Assembly (NCBI GenBank): GCA_023079485.1
Contig: CM041084.1
Span: forward strand, 103,210,467-103,274,466
From: Archilochus colubris
Lineage: Eukaryota > Chordata > Aves > Apodiformes > Trochilidae
Length of the DNA: 64,000 nucleotides
Direction of reading: 5' to 3'
Shown: one piece after another, positions 1-10,892 of the stretch
Layout: the number at the start of each line of letters is the position of its first letter
Numbering within the stretch: position 1 is the stretch's first letter
Made by a program: the position numbers and the translations under genes
The notes under the pieces: model-generated
Databases searched by the model: none
What the model was told of the DNA's origin: nothing
Seen by the model: only the letters and a program-made list of their open reading frames with translations

Positions 1-80
1 TTAAGCTTCCAAGTAGATTAATTTATAAATGTGCACCTGTAGAACTTTTCCCTGTCTATTTCCAGTGTCAGAAGTCATAA

Positions 81-111
81 TCTGTTTCTGTCTCTTTCTT
101 TCTTTCTCCAG
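81..111 (+). promoter_or_regulatory. Splice acceptor with polypyrimidine tract
   Basis: A nearly pure C/T run (81-107) is followed by CCAG, with the AG at 110-111. This is a strong vertebrate 3' splice site. The 80 bases upstream are A/T-rich intron-like sequence. It defines the start of the candidate exon at 112. The reading is from sequence only; no transcript evidence is available. Confidence 0.55.
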
Positions 112-162
112 ACGATTTTGCAGAGGAGGAGGAGGTTCAGTCCTTCGGCTACAAGAGGTTTG
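112..162 (+). CDS. Candidate 51-bp internal coding exon, gene not recognised
   Basis: This segment is bounded by a strong acceptor (CTTTCTCCAG) and a consensus donor (TTTG then GTAAGT at 163-168). Its 51 bases are a multiple of three. The reading that looks most like protein starts two bases in and gives DFAEEEEVQSFGYKRFG, the last G being completed by the next exon; the split first codon is probably Asp, Asn, His or Tyr. In that frame it is a symmetrical phase 1-1 exon, so it could be skipped without shifting the frame. The peptide has an acidic run (AEEEE) followed by an aromatic and basic patch (FGYKRFG), as in a linker or an extracellular propeptide or stalk. The other two frames are also open over so short a distance but give Arg- or Gly-rich peptides. 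I do not recognise the gene. The flanking exons are not evident, so the function is unknown. Confidence 0.48.
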
Positions 163-1333
163 GTAAGTGACAGGAGGTCTTTCTGCTTGCTTCTGCTTAG
201 GTTAAGTCAAACACTTGCTATGAAAATCTCCCTTGCTGGCAGCATAAAACACACAGGTACAGTCGCATTACCCACTGCACTCTAATACCTGCCCAGAGGA
301 AGGTGTCATTCTTAGGCTTGATTTATTTTCTTGGCAAAGATAAGGCTTTAGAAATAGCCCTGATTGAAAAACAAGAAGTGTTTGATTTCGTTGTTTGATC
401 ATTAGTATTACAAAAATGAAGCCCACACCTGAACAAAAATGAATGTGCTGGCTGTAAGAAAAGGTCCACGCCTTTTACATGCCCTCTGCCCAGCTGGGCT
501 TTCCTTTGGCCCACAGACTGATGTGTGGCTGGGTTTGAAGTTGTTCCCAGGAGCAGCAGTGTGAGACCTCCTGTAGACTCACAGAAGTTGTAGCCAGAAC
601 ATAAGCTGTGTGCTTCTCTCAAAAAAGATTTTGAAGTGTATGATACGAATGTCCTCTCTTGTAAAAAAATTATTAAAGCACTTGGTCACTTCCTTTCCTT
701 TTTTCCATGTTTGTTCACTGAAAATGACCTTTTTGTGTGAAGCAGGTTGGGCCATGCATCTCTGCCCAGGGGACAACAGCCTTCAAGGCTCCCCTTGTCC
801 AGGCTTTTGTGCTCTCTTTCCCTCTGGGAAATATTTCAGCCTATGTAGCCAACAGCTTTCACTTGAGGTAGGCTGACTCCTCTGGACATGGGGAGGTGAT
901 ATGGTGTCCCTCTGAGCTTCTGCAGCATCAACTCTGTCTTGGGGCAGTCAAAGGGGCTCATCATCCAAGCTGCTAGCTGCCTTTTCAACTCTAAGCCATC
1001 AGGATGAAAATTCACCCCTGGGGAAGTGACTGCAACAAGAGTCACTTTCAACATCTCCACTTGGCAGAATGGGTACGAAAGGCAGACTGAAAATAAAAAA
1101 TAAGTCAACAACTCTTTCTGTCCCAAAAGGAGCCAGGGGTGGCAGTATAAGGAGATGTGGTGTTTGGGAGGTGGGGATCACATTCGCATGACCTTCTCTA
1201 CCCCCTGAACTACTCCACTGCTCCCTGCTGTTGTGCTTTATTTTGGATAGGTCAGCCAACCACAGAGCCAGCATCTGTGGCTTGGAAAGTCCTGCCATGA
1301 GGCTTCACACAGGGCTTTTTCCTAGTCTTCTCC

Positions 1334-1418
1334 TTTTTTTGTTGTTTTGTTGTTTGTTTTTTTGGTTTATTTCTTTTGTTTTTTGCTTGGTTTTTTGTGG
1401 GTTGTTTTTTTTTTTTTT
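1334..1418 (+). repeat. T/G-rich low-complexity tract
   Basis: This 85-base run is almost entirely T with short G runs and only four A or C bases. It ends in an uninterrupted T run. It resembles the much longer G/T-only tract at 9634-10173. It gives rise to a meaningless Phe/Leu-rich reading frame on the + strand. Confidence 0.85.
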
Positions 1419-4170
1419 CCCTTGAATTAAGCCCTGGAACAGCAAAAAAAAGAAAAAATATCTTCAGAAATGGGAAGAAATGTTAACTGTTCATTTCTGT
1501 CACCTCTAGCTGAGTAAAAATTATTAGGATTCAGTAACATCTATAAAAATATCCCTCAGTGCTGCCCCTGGTCAGCATACTCTCATATGAACTGTGAAAG
1601 GCTTTAGCAAGGATCAGGTACCCCGCTATCCTTAGTGTCTCAATAGTGAGTGAGTTGTTCTGACATGATGGGATTTTTGTGTGTTAACTTGCTTTAATTT
1701 CTTCCGTTCTCCCAGGTAATGTGGTGCCACTCGTGGGATCTATTTCTCCCCTTAGAAATGCAAGGTTTATCTGAGCAGTTCCAGGAGCGTTTGTGCTGTA
1801 GTGTTTGGTGGAGCAGTAGGGAGGGAGTGGGGGCCAGCAGTCTGGTGGTGGCAAGAGGAGGAGACTTAGCCACAAAAAGAGGAGGCAGGGTAGTTCCACC
1901 CTTAGGAAACAACCATAACCCTCTTCTTCATGAAAACAGCATTGCTGTGGTTAGGGGGGTTGTCCCAGATGTCTGCTATAAAGAAAAAGAGCCTGGACTA
2001 AAGGGCAAACGGGGTCAAGAAGCCATAGCATTGGCAGTTGTGAGAGTTCTGTAATTCAGCAGTGTCCTGATCCAAGAAGCTGCCTTTGTCCATGCTATTT
2101 TTGAGCTCAAGCTTCCTCCCATACCCTCTTCCTCATCTTTCCCAGCATTGTGGGGCAGAACAGGGAGGTGCTGGGCTGACCTGGTTTCCATATGTCCCCG
2201 CAACATCATTTGTGCTGTGTGCCTGCAAGTGCTCATGCTTTTTGTGGCCCCTAAAGTGATTGTTTCCAGTCCCCCAGACAACCTGACTCAGTGTGTTCCC
2301 ATTTCTACGGTTCCTGCTGCATTTCCAGGCAGCTTTTGAGCAGCCTCTGGTGAGAGTGGGAGCCATGTGCCCTCAGCAGCCCTTACTGCTTCACCTGGCA
2401 CCAGGCTCCTCTGTTCAGGAAGGTGACGTGCACCTCTTTTAAAAACTCCAAAATCACTGGCCAGCTGGGTCAGCATTCCCAGCAAAGCACCAGAGGTAGC
2501 CCTTGGGGCTGAAATGCAGCTGAGCAGTTCAAGCTCCTGCCTGACCTGTATGAAAAGTTCTGGTGTTCCTTCATGTCCCTGTGTCCACACTGGGTAAGAG
2601 AAGGCAATATGGGAGAAGCCTGAGTCAATAACCAAGTTTTGTTATACAAACCCTTAATAAAAGGTCATTTTGAAAGGAGTCCTATCCTGTCTGCTTGGCT
2701 GGCACTGTAGAAATTCCAGCACTATTCATGTAGAGCCTGTTGGAGTGGGAAGGGATAACAGCAGCAGTAAATTTATTTTTTCAGGAGCCACAGTTAAAGA
2801 GCAGTTGTGTTAATATACTGTGTCTGGAATAGGGCCTGTATGCCCCGTTGACATGAGACATGGTAGGAGGACCATGACTCAAGTGCCTTTGACTCCATAG
2901 TCTGGAAGCAGGAGGCCTGTTTGGAATAAAACATGCTCCGAGGGGGAGATGGCTGAAGCACGACTGCTTCATAAAAAACATGGCTTGTGGTGAGTCACTG
3001 CTGGCAGCTGGGAACATGTGTTGGTCAGCACTTGGCAGGCAAAGCCTTAACCAAACTGCTTTCCTAGAGTTCAGCTGAAGAGTTTATTATTAGCTGCCTT
3101 GTTGCTGGAGCCTGTAGTTTGGTTCAAGGAAGGAAGAGATCTGCGGAGGGAAGGAGGCATCCTCCAGCAATTCTCATTTTGGGGAAGAAGCTTTTGAGAA
3201 GAGGACTGAATACATGCTGTCCTGTGCTGCTTCTCCTTTTTCTGAACTTTTCTGTCCATCCTCCTCAGATAACTTAATTTCAGATAATTTATCATGCTAC
3301 TTTATTTTGAAGTCAGAAGAACACAAGCCAGACATAGTAAATATAACACATCAACATATTAAATCACAATGGAAACAGATGCAGACAACTCCAAGATGCT
3401 AGAAAAATACACACCAGCGACTTTTCTCTTTTGAGCTTGGGACAGATTTGCTGCAGGGGGTCAGGGATGTTGAGAAAAGGCTTTTTCCAGTTGACTGATG
3501 CTGTTTACTTCTTCTCAATGGATGCTACAGATGTGCAGGGATGCTGCCAGAAGTGCAGTGCTCAGCTGCAATTCTTCCAGATTGCTGTGGTGAGAAAGCA
3601 CGTGAGGAAGCATGTTTCTTATCACTGTTACTTCATCGTCAGTCACTGCTCATGCTAGTTTGAAGTTATCTGCTCCAGATAGCAAGCCATGCTTCTCCAC
3701 TGGTTTTGCCACTGATGTTAACTCTTTGGCCAATCAATGTCATTGGTTGCACCCCACCATCCTACTTTGGGAAAAAAATTAAAAGGAAGGGACAAAACTT
3801 GATTTTCAGTATTCACCACTTTTCAATGCTAAATCTTAGGCTTGAGAGCTCAGACTGGTTTCTAGATGTTTCTGTTTGCAGCAAGGTTTTGACTCCTGCC
3901 TCTGAGATTTGGACTCAAGGCATAGCTGCAGGCAAAATAAATGAATGGGACTAGTGGACATCAAGGTAGCAGATGTCATCTTCCTAACTTGTGGTATTCC
4001 CAGGTAATAGATACAGAGGTCACTGTGAATTTTGTTTCTTTGATTAAATGTTTTATAGCTTAAAACCTGCACTTTACTGAACAGAGTACTCAATGTAGAA
4101 ATTTCAACATGAAGTTATTCATTGCACAGTTTGAAGCTAAAGTACAATATAGAACAGCTGAAAGCAAACT

Positions 4171-4209
4171 ATGGTCTTTGAACTATCAAGAGAGGATGGT
4201 CTTTGAACT
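4171..4209 (+). repeat. 14-bp direct repeat, period 25
   Basis: ATGGTCTTTGAACT occurs at 4171-4184 and again at 4196-4209. It is a small local duplication with no mobile element visible around it. Confidence 0.8.
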
Positions 4210-4991
4210 GTTGTGAAGCACACTTGTAAAGTTTTGGGAGACAGGCTTTGAAGAAATGAGCTGAAAGCTCTGCTGATGAAGAGAAGCCTCCCAAGGAAGC
4301 CAAAGATAGGGCCAGTACACTATAGATAAGTAGAAGACTAAACAGCTTAAGATAATCACCCTTTTTGCCCTTGGCAAACACAGCCAGAACTGCAGTCTGT
4401 AAGCCTGTCCTCCATAGTAGGACCCATCTCAGTCACCCCTAGTGCTCTGGACCACGTGAGTCAGAATCCTCCCTGCCTTCATCTTCCTGACCCCCCTGCC
4501 ATGGCAGTGGACAGTCCCTCATCTCTCTGAGTATCTTCAGTGCACAGCAAAGCCATGGTCCTCCCACCTTCCCCACATTGTGTAGGTCAGCAGCTGACAG
4601 GAAAGAAGGGATAAAAATTACTTTAGGCCCCCTCTCAGGTGAACTAAGTACTTTTTTAGGTACTTTTCATGGGATATGCAAGAGATGACTGGGTTGTGAT
4701 GTCACTCTGTAAGCTTATGATGATCTAGCACCTGAGCATCATTCAGGTACCAGAGTTAAATCTAGGACCTTCTGGACCAGAAATGAATGAATCTGTATCA
4801 TGCTGTCACACTAATGAAATCTGCTACACTAGAAGAGGTGAGGGGGAAAAAAAAACTGGTTTAAAAACATATTTGGAAACTACGATTTTGGTCCCTGATG
4901 AGTGCCTTGAGAGCAGCTTAACTAGATCCATTAATAATTGTTTTCTCACTATATATTGTTTATAGCATTTTGTACAGCAGGAAGCTATATA

Positions 4992-5119
4992 TGGAGTCTC
5001 CTTCTCTGGAGACTTTCCAAACCCACCTGGATGCATTCCTGGGTGACCCTGCTGGAACAGGGGTGCTGGACTCGATGGTCTCCAGAGGTCCCTTCCAGCC
5101 CCTGATGTTCTGTGATTCT
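4992..5119 (+). mobile_element. CR1 LINE 3' end fragment, sense
   Basis: The segment holds the last codons of CR1 ORF2, the part encoding 'SLETFQTHLDAFLGD', followed by the short 3' UTR and a terminal TGTGATTCT, the usual CR1 8-mer end. The copy is strongly 5'-truncated, about 130 bases of an element several kilobases long. The moderate mismatch to the common avian CR1 pattern suggests an older insertion. It has no coding capacity. Confidence 0.9.
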
Positions 5120-8100
5120 AAGATTATTTCCCCACCTTTTATGAAATATAACCAGAGAGTTTTAGGAATGTAACAATTGAGAAAAGCCTAATGAATAGTT
5201 TACAGTGAAAAAAATTAAAACTTTGAGATAGAAAACTTTTTCAGAAAAAAGTTTTAAAAAATACATTTTTTTTTCTACCTTTAAGTAGCAGGTCATGCAT
5301 AGTGATGATAAAAAGAACTCATGGCTTGGAATTTTGTGATAATTCAGGAATAGCATTTATTCATTAATACTGCACAGACACTGTAATTTTAGTATTGACC
5401 TCTGGATAAATCCAGGCCATTGCTCGCTTCTATCATAACAGGCACCAAAAAAATGTCTGGTATCATGTCTGGTGGTATGCTATATCCATGCAAACCTTAA
5501 GCCCCTAACAAAAAAAAAAATAATTCTAAGCTCTAGGAATTTGTCAACTTTTTTTTATGGTTTGTAAATGGCCAGTGAGGGATTTCAGGTGCCACAAGCC
5601 ACATCCCTCTCAGAGCATTCTTTCAGATGTATGCCTGCAGCGTGTAATCATATGGCTTAATAAAAAGTTGCAGGGTCACCAGTACTCACAAAGCCAGAGG
5701 AAAGTCAGGCACATTGCTTCTGGTTCACTGCTCTGGCCATATTTATCAAATGAGGATTTTGTGTGCCTGCATCCTGGGGTAATTAAATCCCCACTGAATT
5801 ACGGCGCCCGTGTGGCTGTTCGTTTTAGGCTGAGAAATTTCATTTGGAGCAACCCTTTTATTTGCCATGACCAGTAAGGTGGAAGGGGGCTGAGCCTGCG
5901 CTCTCCTGGGGTGAGCCCTGGGTGAGGGAGAGAGCCCAGCACCCTCTGGTTTCCTGGGTTTGCCCTAGGCTTTCAGTCCTGTGCATCAAGAGCTGTTTGC
6001 AGAGGGACCCCCTGTGTAAGGGGTTCTTTGTCTTTTTTGCCTTTTCTAGTACATGTTAAGGGTACTGGACAGTTAGCAGGGAATTTGAGCCTCAGTAAAT
6101 AACCAAAGGCTGGCGTGTGTGCAGTACTGCCATTGCAGAGGAACACCAAGGTGCTCATGAGCTGTCTAGGTGCCTGCTTCTGGTGACGTAAAACACGTGA
6201 GTGATAAATAAGATTATTGCTGATATGTCCAAACCATGAATTTAAAACAGCCAGTCTTCTTAAAGACAGAAAATAGTTGGTTCACGCTGATAAATACATC
6301 AGTGTCAAGCAGTAAAAGCGAGATCCAAAAAGTTATTGGACCTGTGTATCCTGTGCTAACTTACTTAGGAACTGTAAGAGCCATCCAGGTCCATGGGTTT
6401 GGAGCTGCCCCTCTCCAACCTGTCCTGCTGTGCTTGGCTCAAGGCACTTCTCGTTCTAATCCAAACCCATAAAGAGGCCTCCTGGCTGTGCCATGAGGAC
6501 TAAAGTCATTCCAGCTGTGTGCTCTTATGTAGGCAATTTATTTTCTCTTTGTCATGGGGTTTTTCTATCTAGTAAAATTAAAATTCTTGACATGTTTCTT
6601 CATACATTGCATTTGCACTCTTGGAGAAATACCTGCTTGACCAATCTGTCTTTTACAGAGCTGCCTTGAAAGGTGATATGGTCACCTTTATGTGGGAATT
6701 TTGCTCGTTTTCATTAGAGCTGTAACACAAGTGTGTGGGCTGAACAGAGGATTGTATTTACAAATGGGATGAAAAATACTAGCCACACTGTAAGCCACAC
6801 CCAGGGATTTTATATTTACTCACTGTAAACTAATTGGGCAAATAATGATGTTTGTTAACATCAAGTTGCTGCCAAAACACCTAGGCTGTATAATGGGCTG
6901 TTCATAACAAAATCACCTGTGAAATTACTGCCTTGGAACCAAACTAAGAACTGTATTTTCAGCACTTGATACCGTTAGTTCCCATGCAAAGGAGTAATGC
7001 AGGAAAAGTGTGAAAGAGATGAAAATTTCAGATAAGGAGCCATTGGAAAAAGGAAAGGAAAGACATAATAGTTGGAAATATCTGCTAGTGGACTTTCCAG
7101 CACTGCAGTGGGGTTTTACTACACCCCAGCCTTACTCCTGAGCTCCTCTTAAATTTTATTCAAAATACAAGTCTGCGTCTGTAGCAAGCTGCTCTTAAAT
7201 TCTGCTCTTTACTGCATGTTATTAACCACAAGGTTGTAAGAGCCCAAATGTTCCTAATTGGTCTCTGGCTTCTCTGTACCTATTTCAGAGTCATTTCCCA
7301 TCAGAAGCTTGCCATGGTGTGCTGACTGCTGGCAACAGAGTTTTGAAGGACACACACTGGTGTCTTACGAGAGAGATGCTATGTTCCCATGGGAGTGTGT
7401 TGTGAGCTATAACTCACAGCACTCAAAAATAAACCACATGCCTGTTGAGTGCTGTTTACGTTGGTATCCTAGATTCCTGCTATTCCTTGGAGATTGCCTC
7501 AAGATATTCTGGAGCTCTAACACTGATGTAAAGTGAAATTCCAGAGGTGACATCCCTGCATTCTGCAGGGGACTGAGCCCTTTACAGACACTGCTCAGCA
7601 CCCATTGAGCCAGACCCCCAAGTGGGCAACCAGGACCAACCAGGTGCTGCTGCCATTACTTTTCTCAAAGATTTCTAAGCAGCAAGTCTGCTGACAGCAA
7701 AGAGCTGTGTGTTTTAATCAGCAGTGACCAAGACAAATACTTGATACAAGTTACCCTGACAGAGGTGTTGATAGACAAACTCACTGTCTGCAAGCCCCCA
7801 GCTCTCAGATTCGGAAACATCTCTGCCTTTGGCCACCTTGCTCAGGAGCCCCTATAGCCGGTTAAAGGAGCAGTTGTGTCTCCTGACATCCATTTCGGCA
7901 GCATCCCAGGGGAGGGAATAGATCAGATTAAGTAGTTAGTACAACATTTTGTCCACTGAACTCTCAGAAGTGTTAGAACGAAAATGCCACAATGTTTTGA
8001 CGTAAGATGTCATTTAATATTACAGTCAAACTTCCCATCCTCTGCATGGATGGTGCCTGGGTTCCCACACTCCCAGGGGAGCTGCTGCAAGGGAGGTGTG

Positions 8101-9280
8101 AAACCTCACTGGCTTAACCTGAACCTGAACTCAGATTTGGACCCAGACCCACGTCCAAACCCAGTGGTCTCTCCTGTCCCCTACCATCACGCTTAGCAGC
8201 CCTGAGCCTGGCCAGTGTCCTGGGACAGGTGACACCACAAATGCAGCACATCACATACTTGGCTAATTTCTTAATGGTTTTCAGAGAGAAAATTTTACAT
8301 TTGAAGATTGACTTCCATGTGAAATCTGAATATATGACTTAAGGTGGGAGTCATTTCACCTACTTTTAAGGGAGCCTAGACATCCTTAGAATGGCAGTAG
8401 CAAGAAGAGACTAATTCTGAACAAAGACACTTCCATGCTTAGTGAGAGCTTTGCTCATGGTCTATTGAGTTTGGTGTTACTTGAGTTACTTTGACTCCAG
8501 AGCTGTGTATTAGATCCTATATAAATGCTGGGGAAAGCACATAAATGCCTAAATAAGCCTGTGAGAGACAACAGTAATGGAGACAGCACAAACAAAGAAT
8601 CTATAAGTATCTTAGGCTGGTTCTGCCTGTTGCACAGTAACAAGCAACATTCTGTTGTTCTGCTATGTCAAAACCAATCCAAACTCCATTGTGCTGCAGT
8701 ACAACTGATTAACCAAAGAAGAGCTGGAATAAAATGTTATCCAGCCTCGATTAACCTTCTTTTATGGGTAAACTCACATGAAACAGCTGCAGAGCTGAGA
8801 AGTTTCTGTTTGTCCTGTTTCAGCCTGGGTTAAGAGAGTGGGCTGAGATTCTGGAAAGTGAAGCAGGGGTGAGGGGGAGGTGTGAGCAGGAAAGAATCTT
8901 GCTCAGTGCCCAGAGCCATCACAGACAAATGTTATGCAATGGATGCATGGAGAGGTTTTTGTCCTGCAGATACTGTTCAGCTTGGTCAGGAATGCATCTG
9001 GAAAAATCTACCCAGCCAGAGAGAGAGATTGATGCCTTAAATAAATAAAAAATTAATGTGGGGATTTTTTGTGGTTTAGCTTGTGACTCTTGGAAGCTGA
9101 AGGTTTTGTAGGAGACAAAAGTGCAAGACAGGGATCTGCCTCTCTTCAGCCAGGCTAAAGCTCACTAGGATATTTTTGTGTTAAAAGTCTGGTGCAGACA
9201 CTCAGCCTACCTTAAGCAGGCCTTTTGTAGCTTCTTCTCTGTCACCTATTTTGTAATACTATAAAGGTGAAGTGTCAATA
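5120..9280. other. Noncoding stretch, no gene recognised
   Basis: No repeat family, RNA gene or convincing exon was found. The longest open frame (5557-5877, + strand, 106 codons) has no known domain. The part around 5760-5880 has a TAATTAA core and several retained CpGs, so it is a candidate conserved noncoding element (see findings). The rest is ordinary AT-rich sequence. Confidence 0.5.
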
Positions 9281-9633
9281 GGATCATAGAATGATAAAAT
9301 GGTTTGAGTTGGAAGGGATCTTTAAAGGTCATGTAGTTTCAGCCCCCCTGCAGTGAGCTGGGACATCTTCAACTAGATCAGGTTGCTTGAGTGTTTCCAG
9401 GGATGGGGCTCTGTGAGGAACCTGTTTCCGTGTTTCACCAACCTCACTGTAAAAAATGTCTTCCTATATCCCTATATCCCAGTCTAAAACTACCCTCCTT
9501 TAGCTTAAACCCATTGCATCTGGTCTTATCACTGTATTGCTAATGAAGAGACTGTCCTCATCTTTCTTACAAGCCCCTTTTAAGTGTTGAAAGGCCACAA
9601 TGAGGTCTCCCCAGAATGTTCTCTTCTCCAGGC
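9281..9633 (-). mobile_element. CR1 LINE 3' fragment, antisense, cut by G/T tract
   Basis: On the minus strand this reads as the CR1 ORF2 C-terminus (translated pieces such as 'LEKRTFWGDLIVAFQHLKG', corresponding to the SLEKRR-GDL-AFQ-LKG region), followed by the 3' UTR and the end ATTCTATGATCCT. The copy carries substitutions and indels. Its 5' boundary is at 9633, exactly where a 540-base stretch of only G and T (+ strand) begins. The break therefore falls inside coding sequence and not at an element end. It may be a normal 5' truncation or the site where the simple tract expanded. Confidence 0.92.
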
Positions 9634-10173
9634 TTTGGTTTGGTTGTTTTTGTGTTGGGGGTGTGGGGTTTGGGGGGGTTTGGGGGGGTTTGTTGTGGTT
9701 TTTGTGGGTTTGTGGTTTTTTTGGTGTGTGGTGGGTTTGTGGGTTTTGTTTTTTTGTTTTTGTGGTGTTTTGTTTTTTTGTTGTTTTGTTTGTTGTTGGT
9801 TTGTTGGGTGTTTGTTTTTTTTTGTTGGTGGGTGTTTTTTGGTTTTGGGTTTTTTTGGTGGGTTTGTTTTGTTTTTGTGGGTTTTTGTTTGTTGTGTTGT
9901 GTGGTGGTGTGGTTTTTTTTTGTTTTTTTGGGGTTGGTTTTTTTGGGGGTTTTTTTTTTTTTTTTGGTTTTGTTGGTGGTTTGTGTGTTGTGTTTTTTTT
10001 TGTGGTGTTTGTGTGGGGGGTTTTGTTTTTTTTTTTGGTGGGTTGTTGTGGTTTGTTGTGGGTTTTTGTGGTTTTGTGTGTTGTGTGGTGTTTTTTTTGT
10101 TTTGTTTTGTTTTTTTGTTTGGGTTGTGTTGGTGTTTGTTTTTGGGTTTGTTGTGTGGTTTTGTTTGTGTTTG
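9634..10173 (+). repeat. 540-nt tract containing only G and T
   Basis: From the base after C9633 to the base before C10174 I find no A and no C on the + strand, 540 bases in all. It is not a tandem repeat of fixed period. It consists of irregular T runs of up to about 17 and G runs of up to 7 (two runs of seven G, separated by TTT, near 9672-9688). The minus strand is therefore pure A/C. The clusters of G runs could form G-quadruplexes. Long false reading frames cross it on both strands (Phe/Gly/Val/Cys/Trp-rich on +, Lys/Thr/Pro/Gln/Asn-rich on -). These arise because no G/T-only codon is a stop and no A/C-only codon is a stop. They are not genes. Confidence 0.97.
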
Positions 10174-10465
10174 CAGCTCTGCATCCCCACTCCTGAGAAA
10201 CTCCTATTCTTGGCAAGCTGCTTTGTGAAATGTGGCATGGTGGGGCTGTTTTTATTCTCAGTCTTCTATGGAAGAGGTTATGTGAGTAGTTCTGTGCTTT
10301 AATACAGAGAAATGGAGCTGTATTCTCTAAAACAAGACCTTTTTTATTACCCTGGGTTTGAATAGCAACTGAGCCTCCAGTCATGTCTCCAGTGGAAAGA
10401 AGACTCCTTGTGAAAGCCTTTAATTTACAGCAGAGGATTAATGTTCACATGTGTGAAACCAGATT

Positions 10466-10495
10466 ACCAAAAAAACCCCCACAAAACAACCAAAA
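10466..10495 (+). repeat. 30-nt A/C-only tract
   Basis: All 30 bases are A or C, with runs of seven A and five C. It has the opposite strand polarity to the nearby G/T tract ending at 10173. Confidence 0.9.
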
Positions 10496-10873
10496 GAGAT
10501 ACTAAGAATATGTGTGAATCCAGTGGGTGCTCAGGGTGGCCCAGAAGAGATTAAGTGGAAGTGTCTTTGTAAAAAGGAAGCAGAAGAGCTGACTCTGAAA
10601 TTAAAATGCATCTTACCTCAAAGGCATACTTATGTCACTGTAGTCCTCTTCATTTTGAGTTTACTGGTTGTGCTGATGTGGCAGTGTAGTGATTTGACAG
10701 CAGTATTTTAGAAAGAAAAATGAATAATCTCTAATGTCTTTTCGGTTGTTCTTCTGGGAAGAGTTGTGGTGAGTTAAAAGAAAATATTGAGTGAAGCTGT
10801 GAATGGGAGACATTTCCATGGTGGGTGTGTTTTGAGGTTTGTTTGGGTTTTTATAATATGTTACTCATATGTC

Positions 10874-10892
10874 TTTTTTTTTTTTTTTTTTT
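10874..10892 (+). repeat. Poly-T run, 19 nt
   Basis: Uninterrupted T run of 19. No retrocopy body or polyadenylation signal is recognisable beside it. Confidence 0.9.

Larger units (their letters stand above)
163..4991 (+). other. Probable intron start; no gene seen
   Basis: This follows the GTAAGT donor at 163. It holds no repeat that I can assign and no ORF longer than 115 codons, and the short ORFs on both strands have no recognisable domain. Local features are a T/G-rich tract (1334-1418) and a 14-base direct repeat near 4171. If the upstream exon is real this is intron; otherwise it is plain noncoding sequence. Confidence 0.5.

Noticed and set aside
9584..10302. Three + strand frames of 198-228 codons rich in Phe, Val, Gly, Cys and Trp
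   Set aside because: Same tract on the other strand: G/T-only triplets include no stop codon, so all three frames are open at once, which a real gene would not show.
9500..10384. Minus-strand frame of 294 codons rich in Lys, Thr, Pro, Gln and Asn, and the overlapping 223-codon frame
   Set aside because: They cross the A/C-only (minus strand) tract, in which no stop codon can occur. Their ends are CR1 coding debris and unrelated sequence. They are composition artefacts.
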